From Alloscardovia venturai (GTDB taxonomy: Bacteria > Actinomycetota > Actinomycetes > Actinomycetales > Bifidobacteriaceae): a stretch of DNA of 64,000 nucleotides. Positions 41,626 through 50,584 of this stretch are shown here, piece after piece (position 1 is the first letter of the stretch; the number at the start of each line of letters is the position of its first letter). Both the position numbers and the translations under genes were made by a program. Location: assembly GCF_042676605.1 (NCBI RefSeq), contig NZ_JBHTHQ010000006.1, forward strand, positions 30,828-94,827. The letters run 5' to 3'. The notes under the pieces were generated by a model. The model was not told where the DNA came from. It did not search any database and saw nothing but the letters and a program-made list of their open reading frames with translations.

Positions 41626-42414
41626 ATGTCTGAGAGCACCACAAGTACGAGCAAAGAACTCGCTTGGTATGACATCTTCAAGCCGTCTTGGTATGTAGAA
41701 CAGATGAAAGGTTGGACACCAGCAAGTTATGGCTTGCTTTTGCTTGGTCTTGGCATCATCTTCGGTATGACCGTCGGCGGGAAAATTACTCCCGTTACCA
41801 TCGCTACCATGCTTGCAGGTATGCTCGGATTTACTTGTACTCTCTCCATTACCAATGCGAAACCACTCAACGGTGTACTCGGTCTCGTTTCTGCAATTAT
41901 CTACATCATCGTGGCTATCGAGGCGAAGAACTTTAACGATGTGATTCTTCAGAGCGTTTACATCTTAATTCTCGATTTGCCAGTTCTCTTCATGCCAAGC
42001 TGGGCAAAAAATGTCGATAAGAAGGTGCGCTACTTGCACGAAGATGGCAAAGGCGTACGTAATTGGGCACTTACTGCACTCTTCTTCGCCGTTGTACTCG
42101 GTATTCTGTACTACTCTGACACTCACTGGTTTATCAGCCCTCGCCCTTGGACGGACTCTATCGCAGCAGCTATCGGTATCACAGGTGCCATCCTGACGAC
42201 ATTGCGCTTCTCAGACACGTACTACTTCTGGACAGCACAGGGGCTTATGTCTATCGTTCTATGGGGCGTGACAGCATTCCAAGGAGATGCGAACTGGGTG
42301 CTCTTCGTCACTTACATCCTCTACTTGACCAATGATATGGTGGCATTCTTCGACTCTAAGGTATCGTGGTTCCATCACACAGGAAATTCTGCCGCGACCG
42401 GGCAGATTAAATAA
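41626..42414 (+). CDS. PnuC-family membrane transporter, possibly for deoxynucleosides
   Basis: 262 aa with about seven or eight membrane helices and the PnuC/SWEET-like layout; the family normally takes up nicotinamide riboside by facilitated diffusion coupled to intracellular phosphorylation. C-terminal features include YYFWTAQGLMSIVLWG and YILYLTNDMVAFFDSK. The following gene, 22 nt downstream, is a deoxynucleoside kinase, not the NadR-type kinase expected for NAD salvage. A PnuN subgroup for deoxynucleosides has been proposed in the Pnu family, and this gene fits that idea. Only a weak AG-rich stretch precedes the ATG. Confidence 0.85.
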   Translation: MSESTTSTSKELAWYDIFKPSWYVEQMKGWTPASYGLLLLGLGIIFGMTVGGKITPVTIATMLAGMLGFTCTLSITNAKPLNGVLGLVSAIIYIIVAIEAKNFNDVILQSVYILILDLPVLFMPSWAKNVDKKVRYLHEDGKGVRNWALTALFFAVVLGILYYSDTHWFISPRPWTDSIAAAIGITGAILTTLRFSDTYYFWTAQGLMSIVLWGVTAFQGDANWVLFVTYILYLTNDMVAFFDSKVSWFHHTGNSAATGQIK

Positions 42415-42436
42415 GAGAAAAGGGCGTGATCTTATC

Positions 42437-43168
42437 TTGTTAGTACTCGCAGGCCCAATTGGCGCCGGGAAAACACAACTCACTCATCTACTCTCACAAC
42501 AACTTGGCACTCAAGCTTTTGAGGAGCCAGTCACTGACAATCCTGTATTGCCCCTCTTCTACAAAGGCAACGAAGAGGCTGAAATGCGCCGCCAAGCAGG
42601 TGAGAAGGATGCGACAAACCACTACGCTTTTCTGCTCCAGATTTACTTCCTCAATCAGCGTTTTGCCATGATTAAAAAGGCAATGCAGGACGACAATAAC
42701 GTCCTCGACAGGAGCATCTACGAAGACCAGCTCTTCATGAAGATGAACACTGACATGGGCAATGCTAAGCCTGAGGAATACGAGATTTACAAGCACCTCT
42801 TGAACAATATGATGGAAGAGCTTCCTTATGCAGCACACAAGAAGTCTCCAGATCTCATGATTTATCTCAAGGTCGACTATCCCACTATGATCTCGCGCAT
42901 CGCCCATCGCGGACGCGCATATGAGCAGGTAGACTCCGACCCAACGCTTGAAGAGTACTACAAACGCCTCCTACGCTACTACGAGGATTGGGAGAGACGG
43001 TACGATGCATCGCCGATGATTACTATTGATGGGACGAAATATGACTTCGTCAATAGCGATAGCGACCGCGAGCACGTGTTGAACACTATTTACGGCACGC
43101 TTCACGATATGGGCAACATCGACAATGATGAGCTTAAACGGCTCATGATGCTCAATCAAGTGGATTAA
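42437..43168 (+). CDS. Deoxynucleoside kinase
   Basis: 243 aa. The start is probably the TTG at 42437, giving MLVLAGPIGAGKT as the N-terminus; longer readings run back into the transporter gene. Visible: P-loop GPIGAGKT, EPVTDNPVLPLFY, the DRSIYED motif (catalytic Glu-Arg-Ser type) and HRGRAYEQVD (lid region). It phosphorylates deoxyadenosine/deoxyguanosine or deoxycytidine in salvage; specificity not determined. Directly downstream of the PnuC-family transporter, it could trap imported deoxynucleosides as monophosphates. Confidence 0.92.
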   Translation: MLVLAGPIGAGKTQLTHLLSQQLGTQAFEEPVTDNPVLPLFYKGNEEAEMRRQAGEKDATNHYAFLLQIYFLNQRFAMIKKAMQDDNNVLDRSIYEDQLFMKMNTDMGNAKPEEYEIYKHLLNNMMEELPYAAHKKSPDLMIYLKVDYPTMISRIAHRGRAYEQVDSDPTLEEYYKRLLRYYEDWERRYDASPMITIDGTKYDFVNSDSDREHVLNTIYGTLHDMGNIDNDELKRLMMLNQVD

Positions 43169-43201
43169 ATCTTCAATACCGTTAAGTGATGATGAGCGCA
43201 T

Positions 43202-43250
43202 AAAGTATCAGATATCCCTTACAAAAAAGAGATACCTGATACTTTTGTTT
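43202..43250. terminator. Bidirectional terminator between the kinase and DUF6176 genes
   Basis: Stem AAAGTATCAG/CTGATACTTT (10 bp) around a loop with A6, followed by TGTTT on the plus strand and TTTA on the minus strand. It is placed to end both convergent genes. Confidence 0.7.
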
Positions 43251-43255
43251 AATAG

Positions 43256-43600
43256 CTAGAACGCTGCTCGAATCCGTTCGGGAATCATTACGACTTGCTC
43301 GTCGAAATTTACCTCACCATAGTTTGGGTCAATACATTTATCCCAGTATTCTAAATGTTTCTTGTCAATGTAGCTGTCCGAATCCTCTACAGAAGCACCG
43401 CCTAATCCTTGAATAGAAAACCAATATAGATATTCCGTCCCATCTTTCGCTATTTCACGAAATATAGATTCCACATACATTTTCTCATTCTCAAGCGTTA
43501 AAAGTGTGTCAGGCATGTGATTGTTAAGAAATGCCATCCATTCATCAACAACTGCTGATTTTCCCGGTAGAACGCGAAATCGCGTTAATTCTGTACGCAT
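43256..43600 (-). CDS. DUF6176 family protein
   Basis: 114 aa from the ATG at 43600; an upstream TTG at 43615 has no support. The protein has the pattern RTELTRFRVLPGKSAVVDEWM, then ESIFREIAKDGTEYLYWFSI, and a short C-terminal DEQVVMIPERIR. This resembles DUF6176, a small antibiotic-biosynthesis-monooxygenase-like fold of unknown function. Monocistronic. Confidence 0.75.
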   Translation of the reverse strand: MRTELTRFRVLPGKSAVVDEWMAFLNNHMPDTLLTLENEKMYVESIFREIAKDGTEYLYWFSIQGLGGASVEDSDSYIDKKHLEYWDKCIDPNYGEVNFDEQVVMIPERIRAAF

Positions 43601-43689
43601 ATTTTTACTATACAAAATGTGTCAGAACGTCCGACCTAGCACGTTCTGACACATTAGACTAATTTACAACTTCTCCAGTTGTGGGGAGA

Positions 43690-43698
43690 GGGGGGGGG
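43690..43698 (-). repeat. G9 (minus strand C9) tract just after the galK stop codon
   Basis: Nine consecutive G on the plus strand lie two bases beyond the galK stop. Because it is 3' of the stop, length changes would not alter GalK. A weak ACAACT/AGTTGT hairpin follows. Confidence 0.7.
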
Positions 43699-43700
43699 AG

Positions 43701-44963
43701 TCAGCACACCCGTTCTGCTGGATTAGACGCCACCACGGCGAGCGCGCGCGGCGCATTCCACCCACGTGATTCAAACTCATCAGCAATCTTTTGAGCAATC
43801 AGGGCAGCCTGTCCTTTATCGACGAGCGCGATGATGGAGCCGCCAAAGCCGCCACCGGTCATACGTGCACCGTATGCGCCGTTCACACGTGCTACGTCTA
43901 CTGCTACATCGAGCTGCGGGACAGTGACTTCATAGTCATCGCGTAGGGAGTTGTGCGACTCATTAAAGAGTTCTCCCGCGCGCTTGATATCGCCTGCTTT
44001 GAATGCGTCCACAAATTCAGTAACGCGTCCAATCTCTGTAATGACGTGGCGTACACGTTTTTGTGCTTCTTCGGAGTCGAGACGAGACACGAGAGCATCT
44101 ACAGCTACAGCACGCTCAGTTTGAGGGAGTGCGTTGATACGGTCGGCAGGTTTGCGCAGCGACTTCACACCGAGAGCAGCAGCAGACTCTTCACATACAC
44201 GACGGCGAGCAGCATACTGACCATCATTGAGCGAGTGCGGGGCTTGAGTGTCAAGCACGAGAAGTTCAAGCCCCAGCTTATCTAAGTCAAACTCCTGCTG
44301 GGATACACTCTCAAGCGCAGATAGTTCAGGGTTGCAGTCAAGCAAAAGCGCTTTACCTGCCTGGCAACGCATCGATGCAGACTGATCCAAGCCACCCGTA
44401 GCAGCTCCAGCCATATCATTTTCAGAAGTGATAGCCATATTAACGAGAGTGACACGCCCCTCATCAGTATCACCGAAACCGAGTCCATACACATCGTCAA
44501 GAGCGAGTGCCGTAGAGCATGTCATAGCAGCTGACGAGCTTAGCCCGCCGCCGAGCGGCACACACGAGGAGAAAGCTGCATCGAAGCCACGCACCTTATC
44601 TCCAAATCCACCACGTTCGCGCATCGCCCACGCTACACCGACAGGATACGCAGCCCAGCCTTCGACGCCACCTGCTTCCAAGCCATCAAGGTCGGCCTCA
44701 GCTACAATGCCATCAGAAAGCGTAGAGATGACGCGAACCTTAGTATCTTCACGAGGAGATAGAGCAATGAATGTGCGATGAGGAAGTGCAATCGGCAGAC
44801 ACAGACCGTTGTTATAGTCTGTGTGCTCGCCGATTAAGTTCACACGACCCGGTGCATCCCACACACCTGCAGGAGCAGAACCGAAAGTTTTTTCGAAAAG
44901 CTCTTTGGCCTGACGAGCACCTTCTTCAATGCTTAATGCATCAATAAATTCAATCTTTGCCAT
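43701..44963 (-). CDS. galK: Galactokinase
   Basis: 420 aa, GHMP kinase. It phosphorylates galactose to galactose 1-phosphate. The N-terminal signature GRVNLIGEHTDYNNGLCLP, the ATP loop LGGGLSSSAAM and the C-terminal MTGGGFGGSIIAL are all visible. AGGAA precedes the ATG by a few bases. It lies 45 nt downstream of galT, so deoR, galT and galK likely form one unit feeding the Leloir pathway and, through Pgm, glycolysis. A G9 tract starts just after the stop. Confidence 0.97.
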   Translation of the reverse strand: MAKIEFIDALSIEEGARQAKELFEKTFGSAPAGVWDAPGRVNLIGEHTDYNNGLCLPIALPHRTFIALSPREDTKVRVISTLSDGIVAEADLDGLEAGGVEGWAAYPVGVAWAMRERGGFGDKVRGFDAAFSSCVPLGGGLSSSAAMTCSTALALDDVYGLGFGDTDEGRVTLVNMAITSENDMAGAATGGLDQSASMRCQAGKALLLDCNPELSALESVSQQEFDLDKLGLELLVLDTQAPHSLNDGQYAARRRVCEESAAALGVKSLRKPADRINALPQTERAVAVDALVSRLDSEEAQKRVRHVITEIGRVTEFVDAFKAGDIKRAGELFNESHNSLRDDYEVTVPQLDVAVDVARVNGAYGARMTGGGFGGSIIALVDKGQAALIAQKIADEFESRGWNAPRALAVVASNPAERVC

Positions 44964-45008
44964 GGGAAGTTCCTTTTATTTAGCTCACAAGCAATTAATC
45001 AGCAACGA

Positions 45009-46271
45009 TTAATCAGTAACGTTAGAAATATCGACTGGACCGAGCTCGTGGAAGCGAGCAGCAATCTTCTCTGGAGTCGTGTCAGAAATCCACGCAGCCA
45101 TGCCAGATTCCGAGCCTGCCAAATACTTAATTTTATTCGCAGAGCGGCGGAAGGAGAAGAATTGCAAATTCAGGCGGTAATTTTCACGGCGTTTGTCATG
45201 CACTGGTGCCTGATGCCATGCGGAAATATATGGCAAATCCATGCCCTTACCGTCTCCGATATCAAAGAATGCATTGCCGCGCTTCAAGAGCTGCGAGTAC
45301 ATCTGGGCTAATCCCCAACGCTCATTATCGTTGAGCTCATCAAGAGTACGAACATCGTCACGCAGCGGTTGGACGTGTACTTCCAACGGCCAGCGAGCAG
45401 CAGCGGGAACGTAGCCAACCCATGTATCATTGCGAAGGACTACGCGCTCATCTGCCTCAATTTCAGCATCCTTGAGGTCTGTCAAGAGATTGGAACCATT
45501 TTTTTCAAAGTACGCCTGCGTATGCTGAAGCTCTGTCTCCAACCGAGGAGCAATGAACGGATACGAATAAATCTGACCGTGAGGATGGGCGAGAGATACA
45601 CCAATTTCCTGACCATGATTTTCAAAAGGAAATATTTGCTCAATGCCGTCAATTGTAGAAAGTTCAGCGGTGCGGAAAGCCCACCCCTCCACGACGGTGC
45701 GCAAACGCTTAATAGGAAGATCTGCCGGAAGCCCCGTCTCATTCGGATCGAAGCAGATAACTTCACAGCGTCCGACAGCTGGCTGGGACTTCCACAGTGG
45801 ATTGCCATCGACATTCGTTACGACGTCTGGAATGCCCGGCACACGAGTCATCGATGGGAAACGATTCTCAAAAACCACCACGTTATAGTCTGTATCCGGC
45901 ACTTCTCCATCCTGATAAGGATCTCCAGGCTTGCGAGCAGCAAGTGGATTGCCCGTCGCCGTGGCACCCGGACCAGCTGTAATCGGTCGATTCATACGCG
46001 CTGTCGCCATTGGAATCCAGTCACCAGTAAGTGGATCTTGGCGCATAGTAGGAGCCTGAACCGGCATAGGATTGCCCTCACCGTCAATTCCCGGTTCATA
46101 CCGATTTGCAAGAACACGTGGGTCCTTAAGCTCGCGCGTCTTCTGACCAGAAACGTACTCTGGGTCATCATCGAGATAGAAGAAATCGCGACCATCCGAC
46201 AACGTTGTAGGGGTAATGCGAATGTTTTTACGTGCATACTCGCCTGGCACGTACTTCGTGAATGTAGTCAT
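45009..46271 (-). CDS. galT: Galactose-1-phosphate uridylyltransferase
   Basis: 420 aa. It exchanges UMP between UDP-glucose and galactose 1-phosphate. The catalytic HPH lies in SLAHPHGQIYSYPF. GDPYQDGEVPDTDYNVVVFENRFPS and the C-terminal AWHQAPVHDKRRENYRLN are also conserved. No Shine-Dalgarno; TATACT on the minus strand (46284-46279) ends 7 nt before the ATG, consistent with a leaderless message. Confidence 0.96.
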   Translation of the reverse strand: MTTFTKYVPGEYARKNIRITPTTLSDGRDFFYLDDDPEYVSGQKTRELKDPRVLANRYEPGIDGEGNPMPVQAPTMRQDPLTGDWIPMATARMNRPITAGPGATATGNPLAARKPGDPYQDGEVPDTDYNVVVFENRFPSMTRVPGIPDVVTNVDGNPLWKSQPAVGRCEVICFDPNETGLPADLPIKRLRTVVEGWAFRTAELSTIDGIEQIFPFENHGQEIGVSLAHPHGQIYSYPFIAPRLETELQHTQAYFEKNGSNLLTDLKDAEIEADERVVLRNDTWVGYVPAAARWPLEVHVQPLRDDVRTLDELNDNERWGLAQMYSQLLKRGNAFFDIGDGKGMDLPYISAWHQAPVHDKRRENYRLNLQFFSFRRSANKIKYLAGSESGMAAWISDTTPEKIAARFHELGPVDISNVTD

Positions 46272-46278
46272 AGTTAAT

Positions 46279-46284
46279 AGTATA
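46279..46284 (-). promoter_or_regulatory. -10 hexamer of galT
   Basis: TATACT on the minus strand ends 7 nt before the galT start codon, which would place the transcript start at the ATG. No good -35 was seen. The surrounding 46272-46366 gap may carry DeoR-type operator sequences, but none was assigned. Confidence 0.5.
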
Positions 46285-46366
46285 GCGTAATTCTGTACTA
46301 ATTTGTGCGGTTTTGTAACATTCTGTTATTCTTCACAACAGACTGGCACTATCCATTACGCAATTT

Positions 46367-47143
46367 CTACTGGGCAATGATGAGATTTCTTGCTACTTCA
46401 CGAGTTGCCGCGACATCTTCAGGTGAAATTCCAGAATCCGTAATGATAGCGTCGACATCATCAAACCCTGCAAAAAGTGACAATGAGGTCAACTGCCACT
46501 TAGTATGATCCGTTAAGACGATAGTCTTGTTTGCGATAGACATCAACGCCGCCGCAGTAGATGACTCCAGCGAGTTCGGAGTGAGGAACCCACGTGGCAC
46601 AGACACAGAATGCGTTCCCAGGAAGAGCAAATTTACACGCAGTGACGAAATGACACGGTCAGCAAGAGGCCCCACTAAAGAATTCGAACGTGTGGTCACA
46701 CCACCAGTGACGATAACTTCCACATCCTTATTCTCCGCAGTCTGCACAAGTTCAGCGACCGGCAAAGAATTCGTCAAAATCGTAATACCCGTAGAATTTT
46801 CCGACTCAAGCAAATGCTGTGCAAATACATACGTCGTGGACCCTCCACCAATGGCAATCACATCACCCGGCTGCACAAGCTCTACAGCCTTGAGAGCAAT
46901 AGAATCTTTAAGACCTACGTCCATCTGAGACTTGACTGCAAACAACGGCTCCGCAAGCAATGTCGACGAAGAGACAGCACCACCATGGACTCGCTTCACT
47001 AGCCCCTTGTCAGCAAGTTCGGAAATATCACGGCGAATGGTCATAGCTGAAACGCCGAACTCATCAGCAAGTCCCGCAATGCGTACAGCACCGCGTGTGC
47101 GAAGTCGTCCAAGTATAAGTTGTTGCCTCTGCGATGAAATCAT
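46367..47143 (-). CDS. DeoR-family transcriptional regulator of galactose genes
   Basis: 258 aa from the ATG at 47143; a longer reading adds 12 residues but has no better start. N-terminal winged helix: QRQQLILGRLRTRGAVRI, then the recognition helix VSAMTIRRDISELADKGLV, with the RVHGGAV motif. The C-terminal DeoRC sugar-phosphate-binding domain has AIGGGSTTYVFAQHLL and ILTNSLPVA. Adjacent to galT and galK, it probably regulates them in response to a phosphorylated sugar. GATAAT ends 6 nt before the ATG (leaderless candidate). Confidence 0.92.
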   Translation of the reverse strand: MISSQRQQLILGRLRTRGAVRIAGLADEFGVSAMTIRRDISELADKGLVKRVHGGAVSSSTLLAEPLFAVKSQMDVGLKDSIALKAVELVQPGDVIAIGGGSTTYVFAQHLLESENSTGITILTNSLPVAELVQTAENKDVEVIVTGGVTTRSNSLVGPLADRVISSLRVNLLFLGTHSVSVPRGFLTPNSLESSTAAALMSIANKTIVLTDHTKWQLTSLSLFAGFDDVDAIITDSGISPEDVAATREVARNLIIAQ

Positions 47144-47371
47144 ACGAACATTATCGCACAAAAATATTGCACTTTCCACTCTTATACCGCTCTCATCCCG
47201 CTCTTAATAACTCGTAATTTAACAAAAAAGCGGTTCTTAACAAGAGCAGCAGCGCTCCATGGTCTCCAGTGGAGAAACATCATATACTTCCCTTATGCGT
47301 GCGTTTCGCTTATGATAGACAGAGCAACGAGGCATCGCACCGGAATTTGACACACAGGAAAGTTAGGGATT

Positions 47372-48100
47372 ATGGCGCTTGTGCATGAACCAACTACGAC
47401 ATCACTGGAAATTCTTGAGCAAACTCTTATGCACACCGCACTCTTTGAACATGTTCCCCTTGACGATGCTCGCCAGCTTCTTCCGTATCTTGAACGGCGC
47501 ACTTACGCCAAAGGAGAGTATATCTTCCATGAGGGTGACGAAGATCACACTATGTACATCATCGAACGCGGACGACTGAAACTTACGCGCGAGTCTTTTG
47601 ATCAGCGTATACAACTCCTCAGCATTTCTGGCGCAGGAGAAATAGCAGGTGAGATTCCCGTTTTTGACCCTCATGGAGGTCCGCGCACAGCTTCCGCAGT
47701 AAGCATGGTCAACAACACCGTTGCCCTATCTCTCGCATCCCATGTTCTTTTCTCATGGTTGAACGAGCACCCTCGTGTGGCTGTCAACATGCTTCAAGTC
47801 CTTGCAAATCGCATGCGCCATAATAACGAACGTATTTCAGACCTCGTCTTCATGGATGTTCCAGCACGCTTGGCAAAGACACTTATCGATCTTGCGAAGC
47901 GTTTCGGCGAGCCAACGGTTCAGGGTCTCGTTGTCCCTCACGACCTCACGCAGGAAGAACTAGCACAGCTAGTCGGCACTTCGCGCGAAACGGTAAATAA
48001 GGCGCTCATGGATTTTACGAATCGAGGATGGATAGCACGCGAGGGGCGTACTATCATCATCTATCAGCCTGGAAATCTCATCTTGCGCGCACGACATTAA
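47372..48100 (+). CDS. Crp/Fnr-family regulator, GlxR-like
   Basis: 242 aa. A cyclic-nucleotide-binding barrel at about 20-140 has the GEIAGEIPVFD phosphate-cassette region, and a Crp-type winged helix ends in LTQEELAQLVGTSRETVNKALMDF. This resembles the GlxR/Crp regulators of actinobacteria that bind cAMP and control carbon metabolism. Whether cAMP is bound here is not shown; the classical RTAS of the cassette is present as PRTASAVS. TAGGGA lies near the ATG. A class A PBP gene follows. Confidence 0.92.
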   Translation: MALVHEPTTTSLEILEQTLMHTALFEHVPLDDARQLLPYLERRTYAKGEYIFHEGDEDHTMYIIERGRLKLTRESFDQRIQLLSISGAGEIAGEIPVFDPHGGPRTASAVSMVNNTVALSLASHVLFSWLNEHPRVAVNMLQVLANRMRHNNERISDLVFMDVPARLAKTLIDLAKRFGEPTVQGLVVPHDLTQEELAQLVGTSRETVNKALMDFTNRGWIAREGRTIIIYQPGNLILRARH

Positions 48101-48180
48101 AGTGCCATACGTGGAGTACTTAAAAGTACCCGCTTAAAATACTCCTCGACGCGTTTAGCCATTCAGCTAGACTGGTACGT

Positions 48181-50412
48181 ATGTCTGAAGAAACTGGGAA
48201 GAATAAGTTTACACCAAAACGCTTATTCACACTGATTTTGTCGTTCTTACTCTTTTGCGCAATGGGCGGTATCGTCGCATCCGGCATCGTCATGCCTGCT
48301 GTGGTCGGCGCAACGGTTGTCGCAAAAGCTGTCGAACCGCAGATGAGCGCAGGTGTCGAGGACGTCAACTTCGACTTGAACGATTTGCCTCAGCAATCGC
48401 GCATGTACGCATCTGATGGAAAGACAGTGATTGCTACGTTCTACACACAGAACCGCATCATCGTCCCACTGAAAGACATTGCTAAGGTCATGCAGCAGGC
48501 TATGGTAGCCCGCGAGGATCGTCGATTCTTCCAGCATGCCGGCGTGGATCCTACAGGTGTATTGCGCGCGTTCGTGCAAACCTACGTGTCCAAGGGCGAT
48601 ACGCAAGGCGGATCTACTCTGACTCAGCAGTATGTCAAGAATATACTCATCGACCAAGCCACAAATTCAGACGACCCTATCGCTGCATACCATGCACAGG
48701 AAGATACCATCGCACGCAAGCTACGCGAAATGCTTCTCGCTGTACAGCTTGAAAAGACTTACTCCAAGGCAGAAATTCTTCAGGGTTACCTCAACATCGC
48801 TCAGTTTGGCTCAGGCGTATACGGTGTAGAAACAGCCTCCCGCCACTACTTCAATAAGTCAGCAAAAGACCTCACTCTTGGCGAAGCAGCTACCATTGCT
48901 TCCATTACGAAAAATCCTCAGGCATACGACCCAACTCTTCATCCAGAGGAGTCTCAAAAACAGCGCGATATCGTCCTTGATTTAATGCAGCAGGAAGGAT
49001 ACGCATCTGCTGATGATGTCAAGGCAGCTAAAGCAGTCAATATCGCAGATATGCTTCACATCCAGGATGTGGAAGTTGGCTGCCAAACCGCGGGCTCCGC
49101 GGCATACTTCTGCGATTATGTCGTCAACAAGATGCTTCAGTCTCCTAACTTTGGCGAGACCAAGGCAGACCGACGCAAGCTTCTCTATCAAGGTGGTTTG
49201 AACATTTACACCACTATGGACGTCAATGCCCAAGCCACAGCATGGCAGGCGGTGCGTGACGTCGTACCTGAAAACGACCCATCGGGTATCGAGTCCGTAC
49301 TTGCGGCAGTTAAGCCTGGTACAGGCGAAGTACTCGCTCTTGCGCAAAATCGAACATATGATGCCACCGCGAGCGCTTCAGGCACTCACACCTCTATCAA
49401 TTACGCGGTGGACCAAGCAGATGGCGGCGGACAGGGTATCCAGCCAGGTTCTACGTTCAAACCTATGAACCTCGCAGCGTGGATGATCAATGGTCGCTCT
49501 ATCAACGAACCACTGCGCACAGCCACCTCATATGCTAATGCATCCATTCCATGTAACTCTACACAGGCGGGATATTGGAGCGTGCAGAACACTGGCGGCG
49601 GTACGGTCAATCCTGAGACACCGCTTCAAGCTCTTCTCCAGTCTCATAACACCACTCAGGCTTCTATGGCACAAAAGATTGGTTTGTGCTCCATCGCCGA
49701 CACTGCTACCGCTATGGGCTACCATAATTCCCTAGCGGGGCAGGAAGATATTCACAGCACTATGTATGCGCCATTCATCATTGGCTCTCTCAATACTTCT
49801 CCACTCACTATGGCAAACGTCTTCGCAACTATCGCTGGAAAAGGCGTTAAGTGCGACCCTATCGCTATCACTAAGGTCGAGAAAAATGGCAAGAGCTATC
49901 AGGTGCCTTCTGCAAACTGCACACAGGCAATCCCTGAAAATGTAGCGCAAACCGTAGCGTATGTGATGAACCTCGGTGCTACAAAGGGTGCTGCGACAGC
50001 TGCAAACCTTCCAAACCGTAAGACCTTTGCAAAAACTGGTACTGCAGAAACATACTTTATGAATACTGGTGGCTTCACGAACGGAGTAGCAGCGTTTGCT
50101 GTAGCAGGAAATATGGAGACACAAAAGGACATGTCCGGTATGACTATCAACGGTGTAACCCGCCGCAACTGGTATGGTATGTACCTCGCATCTCCTATCT
50201 TTAAGAACTTTATGGAAGCCTACACTACTGCTGCAAGCATTCCTGATGACCCAAGCTACGGTACCCCAGATCAAAAGTTCCTTGGTGGCTCAAGCTCTGC
50301 ATCGAGCTCTTCTAGTTCGCGTAGCGCAAATCGTAGCACGCAGTCTCAAACTCAGACCCAACAGAACAATAATCAGTCCGACACGGACAACGAAGACGAT
50401 GGAGACGACTAA
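48181..50412 (+). CDS. Class A penicillin-binding protein
   Basis: 743 aa. N-terminal membrane helix (about 20-45), GT51 transglycosylase domain with MVAREDRRFFQHAGVD and GGSTLTQQYVKN, then a penicillin-binding transpeptidase domain with QPGSTFKPM (SxxK catalytic Ser), a Ser-His-Asn SHN motif (LQSHNTTQASM) and KTGTAE. It makes and cross-links peptidoglycan at the membrane. The C-terminal tail is Ser/Gln/Asn/Asp-rich. Monocistronic with a strong terminator. Confidence 0.96.
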   Translation: MSEETGKNKFTPKRLFTLILSFLLFCAMGGIVASGIVMPAVVGATVVAKAVEPQMSAGVEDVNFDLNDLPQQSRMYASDGKTVIATFYTQNRIIVPLKDIAKVMQQAMVAREDRRFFQHAGVDPTGVLRAFVQTYVSKGDTQGGSTLTQQYVKNILIDQATNSDDPIAAYHAQEDTIARKLREMLLAVQLEKTYSKAEILQGYLNIAQFGSGVYGVETASRHYFNKSAKDLTLGEAATIASITKNPQAYDPTLHPEESQKQRDIVLDLMQQEGYASADDVKAAKAVNIADMLHIQDVEVGCQTAGSAAYFCDYVVNKMLQSPNFGETKADRRKLLYQGGLNIYTTMDVNAQATAWQAVRDVVPENDPSGIESVLAAVKPGTGEVLALAQNRTYDATASASGTHTSINYAVDQADGGGQGIQPGSTFKPMNLAAWMINGRSINEPLRTATSYANASIPCNSTQAGYWSVQNTGGGTVNPETPLQALLQSHNTTQASMAQKIGLCSIADTATAMGYHNSLAGQEDIHSTMYAPFIIGSLNTSPLTMANVFATIAGKGVKCDPIAITKVEKNGKSYQVPSANCTQAIPENVAQTVAYVMNLGATKGAATAANLPNRKTFAKTGTAETYFMNTGGFTNGVAAFAVAGNMETQKDMSGMTINGVTRRNWYGMYLASPIFKNFMEAYTTAASIPDDPSYGTPDQKFLGGSSSASSSSSSRSANRSTQSQTQTQQNNNQSDTDNEDDGDD

Positions 50413-50460
50413 TATAGTCTTGTAGAGCAACTCCATAACTTGCTCGTACAGGGTATGATA

Positions 50461-50500
50461 AGGGGCTTCCTCACGAAGGTTTACGTGAGGAAGCCCCTTT
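50461..50500. terminator. Terminator downstream of the PBP gene (bidirectional)
   Basis: 15-bp perfect stem AGGGGCTTCCTCACG/CGTGAGGAAGCCCCT with an 8-nt loop and TTT on the plus strand. On the minus strand it is followed by TATC. Confidence 0.85.
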
Positions 50501-50584
50501 GATATGTGCATCAGTATCCATCAGCAAAGATAGAGATACATAGAGACACGGAAGTTTAGCTAGCTAAGCTCCTCACTAAGCCCT

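Noticed and set aside
45369..46277. 302-aa open frame on the plus strand
   Set aside because: It covers galT in antisense, is not hydrophobic or domain-like, and has no ribosome-binding site.
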